A stretch of DNA of 64,000 nucleotides, from positions 278,025 to 342,024 of the forward strand of contig NZ_BMHT01000004.1 in the NCBI RefSeq assembly GCF_014641455.1. The letters run 5' to 3'. Positions within the stretch are counted from its first letter, which is position 1. The number at the start of each line of letters is the position of its first letter. The DNA comes from Hymenobacter cavernae. Its GTDB lineage: Bacteria > Bacteroidota > Bacteroidia > Cytophagales > Hymenobacteraceae. The notes under the pieces were generated by a model. That model had not been told where the DNA came from and searched no databases. It saw nothing but the letters and a program-made list of their open reading frames with translations. The position numbers were made by a program, and so were the translations under genes. This document shows positions 36,701-44,379 of the stretch, piece by piece.

Positions 36701-37251
36701 TTACGCGTGTAGCCTACAAAGCTGAAAACCAGCGTGCTGTTTTCCGGCACGTTGAGGGTAAAGCTGCCATCGGGGCCAGTGCCGGTGCCAATGGCTGCGC
36801 CTTTCACCACCACCGTCACGCCTGGTAACCCTTCTCCCTTGGCGTCCACCACTTTCCCCGAAACCGGCACATCCGCCGTCGATTTGCCGGGGCTAGGCTG
36901 ACTCAGGATGATGCGGTTGTTGCGCACTTCGTACTGAATCTTGCGGGGCGCCAGTAGCTCATCCAGTACCTGCGTGAGCGGCTTCTCCTCAACCTGCAAG
37001 GTCACGCGGCGGTCGGAGCCGATGAGCGACGGACTGTAGACAAACCGCACGTTGAGTTGCTTTTCCAGCTGGTTGAGCACTGACTCAATCGTTTGCGCTT
37101 CGACAGAGAAAGATACTTTGCGCTCCAGCACCACCTGCGCAATGACTGGTCTAGGGGCGGCTATACTAGCTAATGGGCTAGTCAGCAACAGACTACACGC
37201 AACTAGCCGAGCGGGATACCAGCGTCGCGTGAAAGGTACACGGTTTTTCAT
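33799..37251 (-). CDS. SusC-type TonB-dependent receptor with STN signalling domain
   Basis: 1150 aa. After the signal peptide comes an STN domain (about 38-116, FSVEAQTIESVLNQLEKQ to QYEVRNNRIILSQ), then a carboxypeptidase-regulatory-like domain (about 130-210), the plug (GEVVVVGYGVQEKK, RIRGLGSISAGNSPLYVVDG) and the barrel ending in LTLGIQVGF. The STN domain contacts FecR-type anti-sigma proteins in the periplasm, and just such a gene lies 184 bp upstream. So this importer probably also senses its substrate and switches on its own operon. Confidence 0.94.
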   Translation of the reverse strand: MKNRVPFTRRWYPARLVACSLLLTSPLASIAAPRPVIAQVVLERKVSFSVEAQTIESVLNQLEKQLNVRFVYSPSLIGSDRRVTLQVEEKPLTQVLDELLAPRKIQYEVRNNRIILSQPSPGKSTADVPVSGKVVDAKGEGLPGVTVVVKGAAIGTGTGPDGSFTLNVPENSTLVFSFVGYTRKEVPITGATSNLSVTLAEDTKALGEVVVVGYGVQEKKLLATSISSVAAKDVELLPVASPSEALVGLVAGAQITEPSGEPGAGAVIRIRGLGSISAGNSPLYVVDGYPLNSPDSYYQIPPGDIQSIQILKDAAACAIYGSRGGNGIVIVTTKRGREDGKTRFNFTANSGIIQVAKRIDLMNRDEFLDYLRDSFAATNRAVPASLQPGAPALPATDWQDEIFRTGVQQQYQLSASGGTNNSRFYISGGYFKQTGVVRNTGFERFSLRANYDAQLSKKVKLGLSLAPNFTRTDVKPISGSYNGGNISGGGPGGETAIITSALIMPPIVPVRLPNGDYANVRNGVGSALTQPLDLLNPVSAIDLYKDRANAVRGLGTATLDYEVAKGLTLHTNFGAELLNTRRGIYVPATLGTASNQLANLSNPTLNNIDARQLNSTNLNWVWENTATYNRTFATDHSVTLLAGYSAQRNTNEGSTVLGQTGTYTNTDLEYVTAAGQIFGQASYAANSLTSVFGRLDYAFKERYILTAALRTDGSSRFGPDNRFATFPSLALAWRVGEENFIKAVPAISELKLRASYGVTGNNNIGDYNYQSYQTATNYAFGAGTGTRAYGFSPNGVAIRDLGWETNTQFDAGFDLGLFRDRVYLTVAAYQRNTTDLLLNRNIPAVLGFSTRALANVGEVRNRGLEIQLNTANIVKGDFTWSTAANFTLNRNKVLALAGTNEQITFDAIFGYTSSIRVVPGQPLGVFYGYEQAGVYRDQNDVDNSPKWTASNLAVQPGDFKFADKNGDGQINAADIGVIGNPFPNFTYGLQNTFGYKALSLGVTLQGSLGNDVLYGGDRYTFNFPGQVNGRTALLDRWRSPENPGDGKTPRATTASSLRTQFNSYFIHDASFLRIRNITLRYNLPDSWSKKVGLQSANVYASAQNVYTFTKYIGYNPEANNYGNSTNPTYGVDQGSYPMNRTLTLGIQVGF

Positions 37252-37435
37252 AGGCCGAAATCGTTTGCAGTGGAAATAGATGGGTTTTTAGAAGGCAAAG
37301 AGAACCTAGCACGCTTGCCTTGCGCGTGTTGCCTGGTTGTTTATCGTCATCAACTCCTCGGAAGGAAGTACTGATTGGTTGCTGAGTGGGAAGCGGGCTA
37401 TGATCAAGGAAAGCCAGCATCAGAAGAAAGCCGAA

Positions 37436-38497
37436 CTACGATCTACTGGACTTGCAGCCGGTGCTCTCAAAGATTATCTGCGCGTCATCCGCTCGTTTGT
37501 AGCTGCCATTCAGTGCCTTACATAAGACATCGAGCTGCTCAAACAATGGCCCATCATCAAAGGCGATGGTGATGGTGCACTCGCGGAGCTTAATTGGGTC
37601 ATACACGATATTCACGCCGTAGGCTTTCTCCAAAGCTGCCAGTACTTCCGTCACGGGGCGCTTCTTGAAATCCAGCACCTGCGCCGCCAGGATTACAGGT
37701 TTCGTAACCAGTTCCTTTTCTAAATGCTGCGTCTTAGTAGAGTACACTGCCTGCTGGTTGGGCAGCAGAACTACGCCGTTGAAATTCGGGTGAGCAGGGG
37801 TGGCGTTCAGCTGTGCACCTTTGCGCGCCTGCACTGCCACGCGACCTTCCCGGACCGCTACCCTAGCTTCATTGCCGGTATAAGCCGTCACTATAAAGCT
37901 GGTACCTAGCACGGTTGTGATTACTTTATCGGTGTACACCAGAAAAGGACGGGCTGGGTTCTTGGCTACTTTAAAGAAGGCTTGCCCGGTTAAGTGCACT
38001 TCGCGGCGGGCACCGGTCAGGCCAACTTGGTAGCGCAGGTGGCTGCCGGGGTACAGCGTTACGCGGCTGCCATCCACCAAGTCGAGCGTTTGGGCCTGCT
38101 GAAGCGTATTGACCTGATCCAGCCACTGCGAAGCTGCCGTTAGTGTAGCTAGCTCTGTATTGCGCTGATGCCGTTGGAGCAGCCACCAACCTAGCCCCAT
38201 GCTGAGAACAAACACGGCAGCTGCCGCCCAGCGGCTGGCTTGCGTGCGCCAGAAGGAAAGGGGCCGCATTAGTACGGGTGTTTCGACCAACTCTTCCTGC
38301 TCCTCGCCGTCCGTGAGCTGCACGATGCGGCGCCACATCTCAGCCCGAACTTCCTCGTGCAGGCTGCGGTCGAGGATCAGGTTTTCCTCCTGACCTAGCT
38401 GCTCACTCCATTTCTCCACCAGCTGCTGCTCACCGGGCCGGCTCTGGCCGTCGAGGTAGCGTTGGAGCAATGATTCGAATTCAGCTTGGGTCATCAT
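37436..38497 (-). CDS. FecR-family anti-sigma regulator
   Basis: 353 aa (start at 38497; the next Met codon at 38494 is equally possible). Cytoplasmic N-terminal part (about 1-88) that binds sigma, one transmembrane segment (about 90-107, AAAAVFVLSMGLGWWLL), the periplasmic FecR domain (DGSRVTLYPGSHLRY, VHLTGQAFFKV, VLGTSFIVTAY) and a C-terminal DUF4974 domain that contacts the STN domain. It relays the occupancy state of the SusC receptor to the ECF sigma factor encoded just upstream. Confidence 0.93.
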   Translation of the reverse strand: MMTQAEFESLLQRYLDGQSRPGEQQLVEKWSEQLGQEENLILDRSLHEEVRAEMWRRIVQLTDGEEQEELVETPVLMRPLSFWRTQASRWAAAAVFVLSMGLGWWLLQRHQRNTELATLTAASQWLDQVNTLQQAQTLDLVDGSRVTLYPGSHLRYQVGLTGARREVHLTGQAFFKVAKNPARPFLVYTDKVITTVLGTSFIVTAYTGNEARVAVREGRVAVQARKGAQLNATPAHPNFNGVVLLPNQQAVYSTKTQHLEKELVTKPVILAAQVLDFKKRPVTEVLAALEKAYGVNIVYDPIKLRECTITIAFDDGPLFEQLDVLCKALNGSYKRADDAQIIFESTGCKSSRS

Positions 38498-38632
38498 ACG
38501 GGAGCAGGAGGGCGTCTATTGAGGAAGACGCGCAACTTCTGGTAACCCCTAAATGCCTGGTGAATTTTTTTCTGGTGTATTACTGCTTGCTGTATATGTA
38601 TTTGGCATTCAACAAATTGCTGTGTAAAATAT

Positions 38633-39229
38633 TTACCGAATAAATAGAAAAATCGTAGCTGCCAGCGTGAAGTCTCGCAGATAGGTGCGCAACAACTTTA
38701 AGGATTTGGTGAGGTGATACTCCACGGCTTTCGGCGATAGATTCAACTGCGTCGCAATGTCGGCTACGGGAATGTGCTCCAGGCGGCTCAGCCGAAAAAT
38801 CTCCCGCGACTGTTCAGGCAAGCGTAGCAACGCTTTGGCAAACGCCTCCGATAAATCGGTGGCGGCAAGCAGGTGTTCGGTTTCCTGGCTAGTCTCGGTC
38901 TGGTAGCGGCGGCAATAATCGGCGTAGGCCGCCCGCACCTGATGGGCGCGCAAATACCCGATGACCCGGCGGTTGATGGCGGCCAGTAAATAGTACTCTA
39001 GCTGCTGAATGGCCTGCTCGGCCCGTTTGTGCCAAAGCGTCGCAAATAAGTCCTGCACCAGCTCCTCGGCTATTTCGCGGGATTTTAGCTTGCGGTAAGC
39101 TACCGCAAACACGCGGTACCAATACCGTTCATAGATTTCTGCGAAAGCCGCGCGGTTATCGGCTGCCAAGGCTGCTAGTAGTGCGTCGTCAGTCCAGGAA
39201 ATACAAGCTCGCAGCGGTACAGAAGTCAC
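38633..39229 (-). CDS. ECF RNA polymerase sigma factor (FecI-like, Bacteroidota type)
   Basis: 198 aa. Sigma region 2 at about 28-70 (EIYERYWYRVFAVAYRKL, EELVQDLFATLW) and region 4 at about 140-187 (LPEQSREIFRLSRLEHIPVADIA, NLSPKAVEYHLTKSLKLL). It is the first gene of the leftward order sigma-FecR-SusC-SusD-GH2-GH10-GH3 and most likely drives the SusC operon when FecR is relieved. No ECF-type promoter could be recognised with confidence. Confidence 0.93.
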   Translation of the reverse strand: MTSVPLRACISWTDDALLAALAADNRAAFAEIYERYWYRVFAVAYRKLKSREIAEELVQDLFATLWHKRAEQAIQQLEYYLLAAINRRVIGYLRAHQVRAAYADYCRRYQTETSQETEHLLAATDLSEAFAKALLRLPEQSREIFRLSRLEHIPVADIATQLNLSPKAVEYHLTKSLKLLRTYLRDFTLAATIFLFIR

Positions 39230-39326
39230 GAACAGGAAAGATGAGCTAGGTGATAAGCGGCCTATAGTATAGCTTTTTCGTTTGTAAAATGGTCAATTTA
39301 TTTCCAGTCAAGATAAAGTGAGTAAC

Positions 39327-39373
39327 ACAAAAAACCACTCCCACAGCTGGTCTGCGTGAGAGTGGGTTTTGTT
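39327..39373. terminator. Hairpin terminator past the S1/P1 nuclease gene
   Basis: Imperfect arms (AAAACCACTCCCAC and GTGAGAGTGGGTTTT) flank a GC-rich loop. Read leftward it ends in a run of six T, as expected for termination of the nuclease gene whose stop is at 39446. It also lies upstream of the sigma gene. Confidence 0.6.
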
Positions 39374-39445
39374 TACGGGCTAACAGCATACGTCGCGGCT
39401 ATGCATGCCGGCCTTCGCGGAATAACGTCCGCGCTGTGCCGGCCG

Positions 39446-40237
39446 CTAGCCTAAAAGCTCATTCAGCAAGCCGGCAAGCCGGATGCCGGCTTGCAGCACG
39501 CGCTGCTCTACCAGTGTTGCGTGCGCCGGGTAGTAGCGAAAGTCAAAGGTATTGTTCTGCGCCGCGGCTTCCTGGTAGAGGGGCGCACTGAGTTGGTACG
39601 ATTCGAACAGCCACGTTATAGGCGCGTCGTGCTGCCACTGTCGAATCTGGGCGCTGCTGGCGTGGTCGTAGGCACGGGCCAACTCCAGGTAGGTCAAGCC
39701 CTGGTACTCGATCAGGCCACTATCCCAGAGGCCATGCAGGTTGGTGTCTTTTCCCTGAAACTTGACCTTGATGTCGTTGCCGCCTTTGTCTTCGGCGTGG
39801 CTGGCGTGCATGGGCTGGTGAATGTCGCCGACCAGGTGCACGATAAACTTTAGGGCAAACGCTCTATCCTCCTTCGCCTTAGTGGGGTCTTTCACCTGCT
39901 GCATCATCTGTTGCAGGGCCGAGTAGGCGTTTGGCTCTGTTAGCGCCTGTACGGCCTTCGCATAGGGCGCGTAAGCTAGGCCCGACAGGTGTTCGAACTC
40001 CGTATAGTGCCAGGGCGACGTATAGCGAAACTCCGGGCGAGAGCGGATTTCGTCGGGAAAGGTGCTGACCAACGCCAGGGTTTCGTGGCCGAGCAGCTGC
40101 GCCACTTCCCGGCGAGCTTTGGCGCTCAGATGATGCTCGGCAATAGTGCCAATGGCACGGTGCCCCACCACGCCCCAGGCCAATAGCTGCAAGGGCAAAA
40201 GCAGGATGAGGAGCAGCGCACTGTATTTCTTAAACAT
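39446..40237 (-). CDS. S1/P1 family zinc-dependent nuclease
   Basis: 263 aa. The signal peptide would be cleaved after LLA, leaving mature Trp1-Gly, the zinc-binding N-terminus typical of S1/P1 nucleases (WGVVGHRAIGTIAEHHL). Further zinc ligands are in FIVHLVGDIHQPMHASHAEDKGGNDI and NLHGLWDSGLIEY. It degrades single-stranded nucleic acid or 3'-nucleotides in the periplasm or outside. With the phosphate transporter-like and PhoD genes nearby it suggests phosphate scavenging. Confidence 0.93.
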   Translation of the reverse strand: MFKKYSALLLILLLPLQLLAWGVVGHRAIGTIAEHHLSAKARREVAQLLGHETLALVSTFPDEIRSRPEFRYTSPWHYTEFEHLSGLAYAPYAKAVQALTEPNAYSALQQMMQQVKDPTKAKEDRAFALKFIVHLVGDIHQPMHASHAEDKGGNDIKVKFQGKDTNLHGLWDSGLIEYQGLTYLELARAYDHASSAQIRQWQHDAPITWLFESYQLSAPLYQEAAAQNNTFDFRYYPAHATLVEQRVLQAGIRLAGLLNELLG

Positions 40238-40268
40238 GAAAAAGAGTTTTAGGAGGAAGGAGAAGCGG

Positions 40269-40276
40269 CAAAAGTA
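40269..40276 (-). promoter_or_regulatory. -7 promoter box (TACTTTTG) of the S1/P1 nuclease gene
   Basis: On the minus strand TACTTTTG matches TAnnTTTG and lies about 32 bp upstream of the nuclease ATG, the same box as used for the M4 protease gene. A -33 TTG at the right distance is not evident. Confidence 0.4.
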
Positions 40277-40566
40277 AAGAGCCTGCTGAATTGCCTGGAT
40301 AGTAGGAGAGAGGATGGTGGAATTTCCCTGGGCTCTGTTTTTAGAAGCAGCTAAGATTAGAAGGAGCAGTCAGGCTCACTTGCATGCGCGTTTGAGTGCC
40401 GCAAAGCTAGGTGACCTAGGTTGCGCAAGTGTTCATCTTGGCGCTGCTGATGGCAGACTATGCTTAAACATAACCGCTGCGTCATACTCTGGTAACAGCG
40501 GCGCTGCACCTTTGCAGCGTAAGAAAGCGATACAATAAGAAGATACTAGTATTCATTAGCTGAATC

Positions 40567-40596
40567 AGCCCCGGCGCTGCAACGTCGGGGCTTTTG
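40567..40596 (+). terminator. Intrinsic terminator-like hairpin, possible end of a small RNA
   Basis: AGCCCCG (40567-40573) pairs with CGGGGCT (40586-40592), extended by weaker pairs, and is followed by TTTT. No gene ends here. A CACCTTTG box at 40505-40512 could start a short transcript of about 80 nt. A weak candidate small RNA only. Confidence 0.35.
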
Positions 40597-40752
40597 CGTT
40601 GTTCTAAGTTACCCGAGCGGTTTTGTTTTCTGCACAGCTAAACGCTTGAAACGCAGTCATCAGTAACGCTGATCAGGCTTGTGCAGTCCTGGGAAGGTGA
40701 AAACGTAACACGGAAAAATGCCGCTACGGTGGAGCTGCGTGTCGAAAACTGC

Positions 40753-40760
40753 TACCTTTG
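40753..40760 (+). promoter_or_regulatory. -7 promoter box (TACCTTTG) of a 32-residue ORF
   Basis: TACCTTTG fits TAnnTTTG exactly and lies 18 bp before the ATG of the small ORF at 40779. A -33 element is not clear. Confidence 0.4.
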
Positions 40761-40778
40761 GGGCAACCTAATCACCCT

Positions 40779-40877
40779 ATGGAACCTACTTCTACCTCTT
40801 CGCGCGACGAACTGATTGTTGTCGTTTTCATGGCCAGCATGGTTGTGCTAGCCGCCTTGTATTACTTGCTGGCTTAG
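40779..40877 (+). CDS. Very small single-span membrane protein (32 aa), hypothetical
   Basis: The frame reads MEPTSTSSRDELIVVVFM, then an uninterrupted hydrophobic run to YYLLA and a TAG stop. The second half would make one transmembrane helix; the first twelve residues are polar. It is framed by its own -7 box (40753-40760) and a terminator hairpin (40951-40978), which makes a real gene plausible. The function is unrecognised. It could also be untranslated sequence of a small RNA. Confidence 0.45.
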   Translation: MEPTSTSSRDELIVVVFMASMVVLAALYYLLA

Positions 40878-40950
40878 GGCTCACTTCATTACAAGTGAGT
40901 TTGCTCTTTGCCGGCCGTCAATCATCCTAAACTACTTACCACCCCCCAGA

Positions 40951-40978
40951 AGCCGCAGCCACTTGGCCGCGGCTTTTG
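40951..40978 (+). terminator. Intrinsic terminator after the 32-residue ORF
   Basis: AGCCGCAGCC (40951-40960) pairs with GGCCGCGGCT (40965-40974) with one mismatch and a 4-nt loop, followed by TTTT. Confidence 0.6.
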
Positions 40979-41093
40979 CATTTCAGCGCGCCGGCCGCTT
41001 CGGTAACAATTTCTTCATGGCGGCGGCGTGCCCCCGAGCTTGGCCGCTACGTTGGATGAAGTACGCGCGGCAAATGCTGCGTGCTCCGTCCGT

Positions 41094-42080
41094 ATGGCTT
41101 CTTCCTTGTTATCCATCATCTTGCTCGGTGTCAGCGGCTTGGTGCTCTTCCTGTATGCAGTGAGCCGCTTGGCGCTGGCTTTGCGGCACGTGGCCGGCGA
41201 GCGGGTGAAGAGCGTGCTGGACCGTTTCACCAAAACGGTGCCCATGGCCATCCTGACCGGCACCGTCGTGACGACCCTGCTCGACTCCTCATCGGTGGTG
41301 ATTATCCTGGCTATTGCGCTGGTCAGTGCCGGCGCGCTGCCGTTCCGCAATTCGCTGGGAGTGGTACTCGGCGCCAACATCGGCACCACGATTTCCAGCC
41401 AGCTCTTCGCCTTCGACCTAGGTCAGTACGCGGTGGTGGCGATGCTGCCGGGGTTGCTGCTACTGACCTTGAGTAAGAAGCGTCAGGGCCGCACCATCGG
41501 GCGGGCGCTGTTCTGCTTTGGGCTGTTGTTTTTCAGTCTGTACCTGATTGGAGAAGCCGTTTCGCCACTCAAAGACTACCGAGGCGTGCAGGCGTGGCTG
41601 CTCAAGTTGGAAAGCCCGGTGCGCGGTGCCGGCGCAGGGGCGCTTCTCACGCTGATTATTCAGTCGTCTTCGGCTACGCTGGGCATGGTCATTAAGCTGG
41701 CGGCCAAGGGCCTGCTCACGCTGCCGGCTGGCATTGCCGTGATGCTGGGCGCCGAGCTAGGTACCTGTTCCGACACGTTGCTGGCCACCATTGGTCGGGG
41801 CCGGGCAGCCCTCAAAACGGGGCTATTTCACCTCAGCTTCAACCTGATTTCGATTACCATTGGGCTGCTGCTGATTGCGCCGTTCACGGCCTTGGTGGTG
41901 CGCCTTGCTGGCCACGCCGATGTCGCCCGGCAGATTGCGCACGCGCACGTACTCTTCAACGTGGCAGGCGTGCTGCTGTTTGCGCCACTGCTGCCGCTCT
42001 GCCAACGAATGCTGGATGCTTGGCTTCCCGAGGAAGAACCGGTAAAATCTTTGGTTGTGCAAGCCGCTCAGCCAGCATAA
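41094..42080 (+). CDS. Na/Pi-cotransporter-like membrane protein (PNaS family)
   Basis: 328 aa from the ATG at 41094 (MASSLLSIILLG); an ORF start at 41028 adds a non-hydrophobic leader and is less likely. Two inverted Na/Pi repeats are visible. The second carries the signature TLIIQSSSATLG. The first reads TLLDSSSVVIIL, with Asp in place of the usual Gln. GANIGTT and GAELGT are the conserved half-helix motifs. Expected role: Na+-coupled phosphate movement, although many members have unproven substrates. Usual C-terminal PhoU-like domain is absent, as in the short form. Confidence 0.83.
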   Translation: MASSLLSIILLGVSGLVLFLYAVSRLALALRHVAGERVKSVLDRFTKTVPMAILTGTVVTTLLDSSSVVIILAIALVSAGALPFRNSLGVVLGANIGTTISSQLFAFDLGQYAVVAMLPGLLLLTLSKKRQGRTIGRALFCFGLLFFSLYLIGEAVSPLKDYRGVQAWLLKLESPVRGAGAGALLTLIIQSSSATLGMVIKLAAKGLLTLPAGIAVMLGAELGTCSDTLLATIGRGRAALKTGLFHLSFNLISITIGLLLIAPFTALVVRLAGHADVARQIAHAHVLFNVAGVLLFAPLLPLCQRMLDAWLPEEEPVKSLVVQAAQPA

Positions 42081-42202
42081 TGGCCGGGGCTGATTGCTGC
42101 TAGAGGTGCCTCTGAATGCAATATGGAAATTAGCGTAGTTACGCAGATCTAACTCAACTTATTCTGTAATATGTCCATAACACCTAGGTAATAAGCCTCC
42201 TG

Positions 42203-42210
42203 TACCTTCG
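42203..42210 (+). promoter_or_regulatory. Weak -7-like box (TACCTTCG) before the PhoD gene
   Basis: TACCTTCG differs from TAnnTTTG at one base and lies 23 bp before the phosphatase ATG. An ACCTAGGT octamer (42182-42189) is just upstream. Confidence 0.3.
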
Positions 42211-42233
42211 CCGGCAAACTAAATAATTTTAGT

Positions 42234-43967
42234 ATGTCGGAGAATAATACAAAGAAGTTTAATCGCCGGGAGTTTCTTAAGAATACGGCTCTGATTTCGG
42301 GAGGTGTGGCGCTGCTGCCAACCATGCTCACCAGCTGCGACGACGATGGCGAGTTGCCCGGCTTGCCCGGTTCATTCGGCTTTCTGGAGGGCGTCGCCAG
42401 CTTCGATCCTTCGCAAACCAATGTTATTCTCTGGACCCGCTACACGCCCTTGCTGAGCGAAGCAGGCGATGCCACCATTCGGTGGGAAGTAGCCGAAAGC
42501 AGCAGCTTTGCGCCCATCCTGCAAAGTGGCAGCGGCACTGCCTCGGCGGCGAAGGACTACACGTTCAGCGTGGATGTGGCGGGGCTCACGCCGAACAAAA
42601 AGTACTTCTACCGCTTCCAAAACGAGCTGAGCCAAGTGAAGTCGGTAGTGGGCGAAACGCATACGCTGCCCACGGCCGGACAGGTCAGCAGCGTGAAGCT
42701 AGCGGTGGTTTCGTGCTCCAACTTTCAGGCGGGTTTGTTCAACGTGTACGGGGCGGTGGCCGAATCTGAGGCCGATGTAGTGGTGCACCTCGGAGATTAT
42801 ATCTACGAGTACGGCCGGGGCGAGTACGGCACCAACCCCGCCACGGCCGCCCTGAACCGGGGGCACCTGCCTACCGTGGAGGTCATCAGCGTGCAGGACT
42901 ACCGCACCCGCTACAAACAATACCGCAGTGATAAGCAGCTCCAGAAAGCGCACCAGCTCAAGCCCTTCATCTGCATATGGGACGACCACGAGCTAGCGAA
43001 CGATGCCTACATCGACGGCGCCGAAAACCACCAACCCAACGAAGGCGATTTTCAGCAGCGGAAGAAGAACGCCCAACAAGTGTGGCACGAGTACCTACCA
43101 GCACGCGTCATCAGTCCCGAGAAGATATTCCGCAGCTTCGACCTAGGTGGCCTGGCCAATCTGTTGATGCTCGATACGCGCATGCTGGGCCGCGACAAGC
43201 AGTTAGATTATACCAATTACTTCGGCCCTGGCAACGTATTCAACACGGCGGCTTTCGCGGCGGCTTGGCTCAATCCTAACCGCAGCATGCTTGGGGCCGA
43301 GCAGCGCACGTGGCTAGCTGCCTCGCTGGCAGGCAGTCAGGCTAAGTGGCAGGTGCTGGGCTCGCAGGTGCTGATGGGCAAGATGTACATTCCCGCCGAG
43401 CTGCTGCCACTCATTGCGCAGCTAGCTTCGGGCGGCGCTACCCCGGCTCTGGTAGCGCAGTACACGGCCGTAGCTACGCAGCTTATCGCTATCAAAAGCC
43501 GCATTCAGCAGGGCGACCCTACGGTGACGCCCGCCGAGCGCGCCCGCGTGGAAACGGTGCTGCCCTACAACCTGGACGCCTGGGACGGCTATCCTGCCGA
43601 GCGGGAAAAGCTCTACGCTGCCGCCAATGGCAAAAAGTTAATTTCCCTGGCCGGCGACACGCATAACGCCTGGTACAACGACCTGCGTGATGCTAGCGGC
43701 CGGAAAGTAGGTGCCGAATTTGCCTGTCCTTCCGTCACGTCCCCTGGTTTTGAAGCCCTGTTCGGGGGCAATGCAACAGCGGCGCAAGCCTTTGGTCAAT
43801 CGACGGAGCTGCTCATCGACGACCTCAACTACCTGGATGCGTATCAGCGCGGCTACGTGCTGGCTGAGTTTACGGCCACCAATGCCACCTCACAGTGGAA
43901 ATACGTTGCCAGCATTCTGAGCGCGGGCACGGCAACCACCACGGGTAAAGTTGTAAATGAGGCGTAA
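42234..43967 (+). CDS. PhoD-family alkaline phosphatase/phosphodiesterase, Tat-exported
   Basis: 577 aa. N-terminal twin-arginine signal (NRREFLKN) followed by a hydrophobic stretch ending in LTSCDDD, which may also be a lipobox. An N-terminal PhoD Ig-like domain (about 50-150) precedes the metallophosphatase core: VVHLGDYIYEYG, WDDHELANDAY and AGDTHNAWYND hold the metal ligands. It releases phosphate from esters in the envelope. Next to the Na/Pi-like carrier and downstream of the S1/P1 nuclease it completes a plausible phosphate-scavenging set. Confidence 0.93.
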   Translation: MSENNTKKFNRREFLKNTALISGGVALLPTMLTSCDDDGELPGLPGSFGFLEGVASFDPSQTNVILWTRYTPLLSEAGDATIRWEVAESSSFAPILQSGSGTASAAKDYTFSVDVAGLTPNKKYFYRFQNELSQVKSVVGETHTLPTAGQVSSVKLAVVSCSNFQAGLFNVYGAVAESEADVVVHLGDYIYEYGRGEYGTNPATAALNRGHLPTVEVISVQDYRTRYKQYRSDKQLQKAHQLKPFICIWDDHELANDAYIDGAENHQPNEGDFQQRKKNAQQVWHEYLPARVISPEKIFRSFDLGGLANLLMLDTRMLGRDKQLDYTNYFGPGNVFNTAAFAAAWLNPNRSMLGAEQRTWLAASLAGSQAKWQVLGSQVLMGKMYIPAELLPLIAQLASGGATPALVAQYTAVATQLIAIKSRIQQGDPTVTPAERARVETVLPYNLDAWDGYPAEREKLYAAANGKKLISLAGDTHNAWYNDLRDASGRKVGAEFACPSVTSPGFEALFGGNATAAQAFGQSTELLIDDLNYLDAYQRGYVLAEFTATNATSQWKYVASILSAGTATTTGKVVNEA

Positions 43968-44162
43968 GGAAGAACGCACGAACGTAAGCTATACAAACAG
44001 CAATAGCAGAGTGCAGTAGCCATCGCACACTAATAGGTTAGGTTGCCTCTTTGCTCAGGCAGCGGATTGCAGGGAGCTGCTAAGCTTCATTAAATCGTCA
44101 CAACACCAGCACATTGATTTAACCTAGGGCGCCGAATTTTGCGGCGACAACCGTTCCACGCT

Positions 44163-44273
44163 ATGAACACTCGCAAGCAACCTTCGCGCACGCATTGGCT
44201 ACTGCGCCTCGCCGCGCTGATCCGGCCGGCTAAATCGGCCGCTACGATGGGCACCACCAGTCTCTTCGTGTGA
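44163..44273 (+). CDS. Small basic ORF (36 aa), hypothetical
   Basis: The frame starts MNTRKQPSRTHWLLRLAAL and ends in SLFV with TGA. It is rich in Arg/Lys with a short hydrophobic middle. It has a clear start and stop in an otherwise gene-free 412-bp spacer and is followed by a hairpin. No family is recognised and coding status is uncertain. Confidence 0.28.
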   Translation: MNTRKQPSRTHWLLRLAALIRPAKSAATMGTTSLFV

Positions 44274-44298
44274 AAACTGGATTTCCGTGCAACCTCAA

Positions 44299-44344
44299 AG
44301 CACTCTGCTTAGGCCAGACCAATAATAAGCCTGAGCAGAGTGCT
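44299..44344. terminator. Strong hairpin between the PhoD and DUF892 genes
   Basis: Arms of 16 nt (44299-44314 and 44329-44344) pair with one wobble around a 14-nt loop. It lies past the ends of the rightward small ORF and of the leftward DUF892 gene, so it can serve either. No long T-run. Confidence 0.55.
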
Positions 44345-44379
44345 ATAGTTGAGCGAGCGGGTAGGAGGGATGAGGAGGC

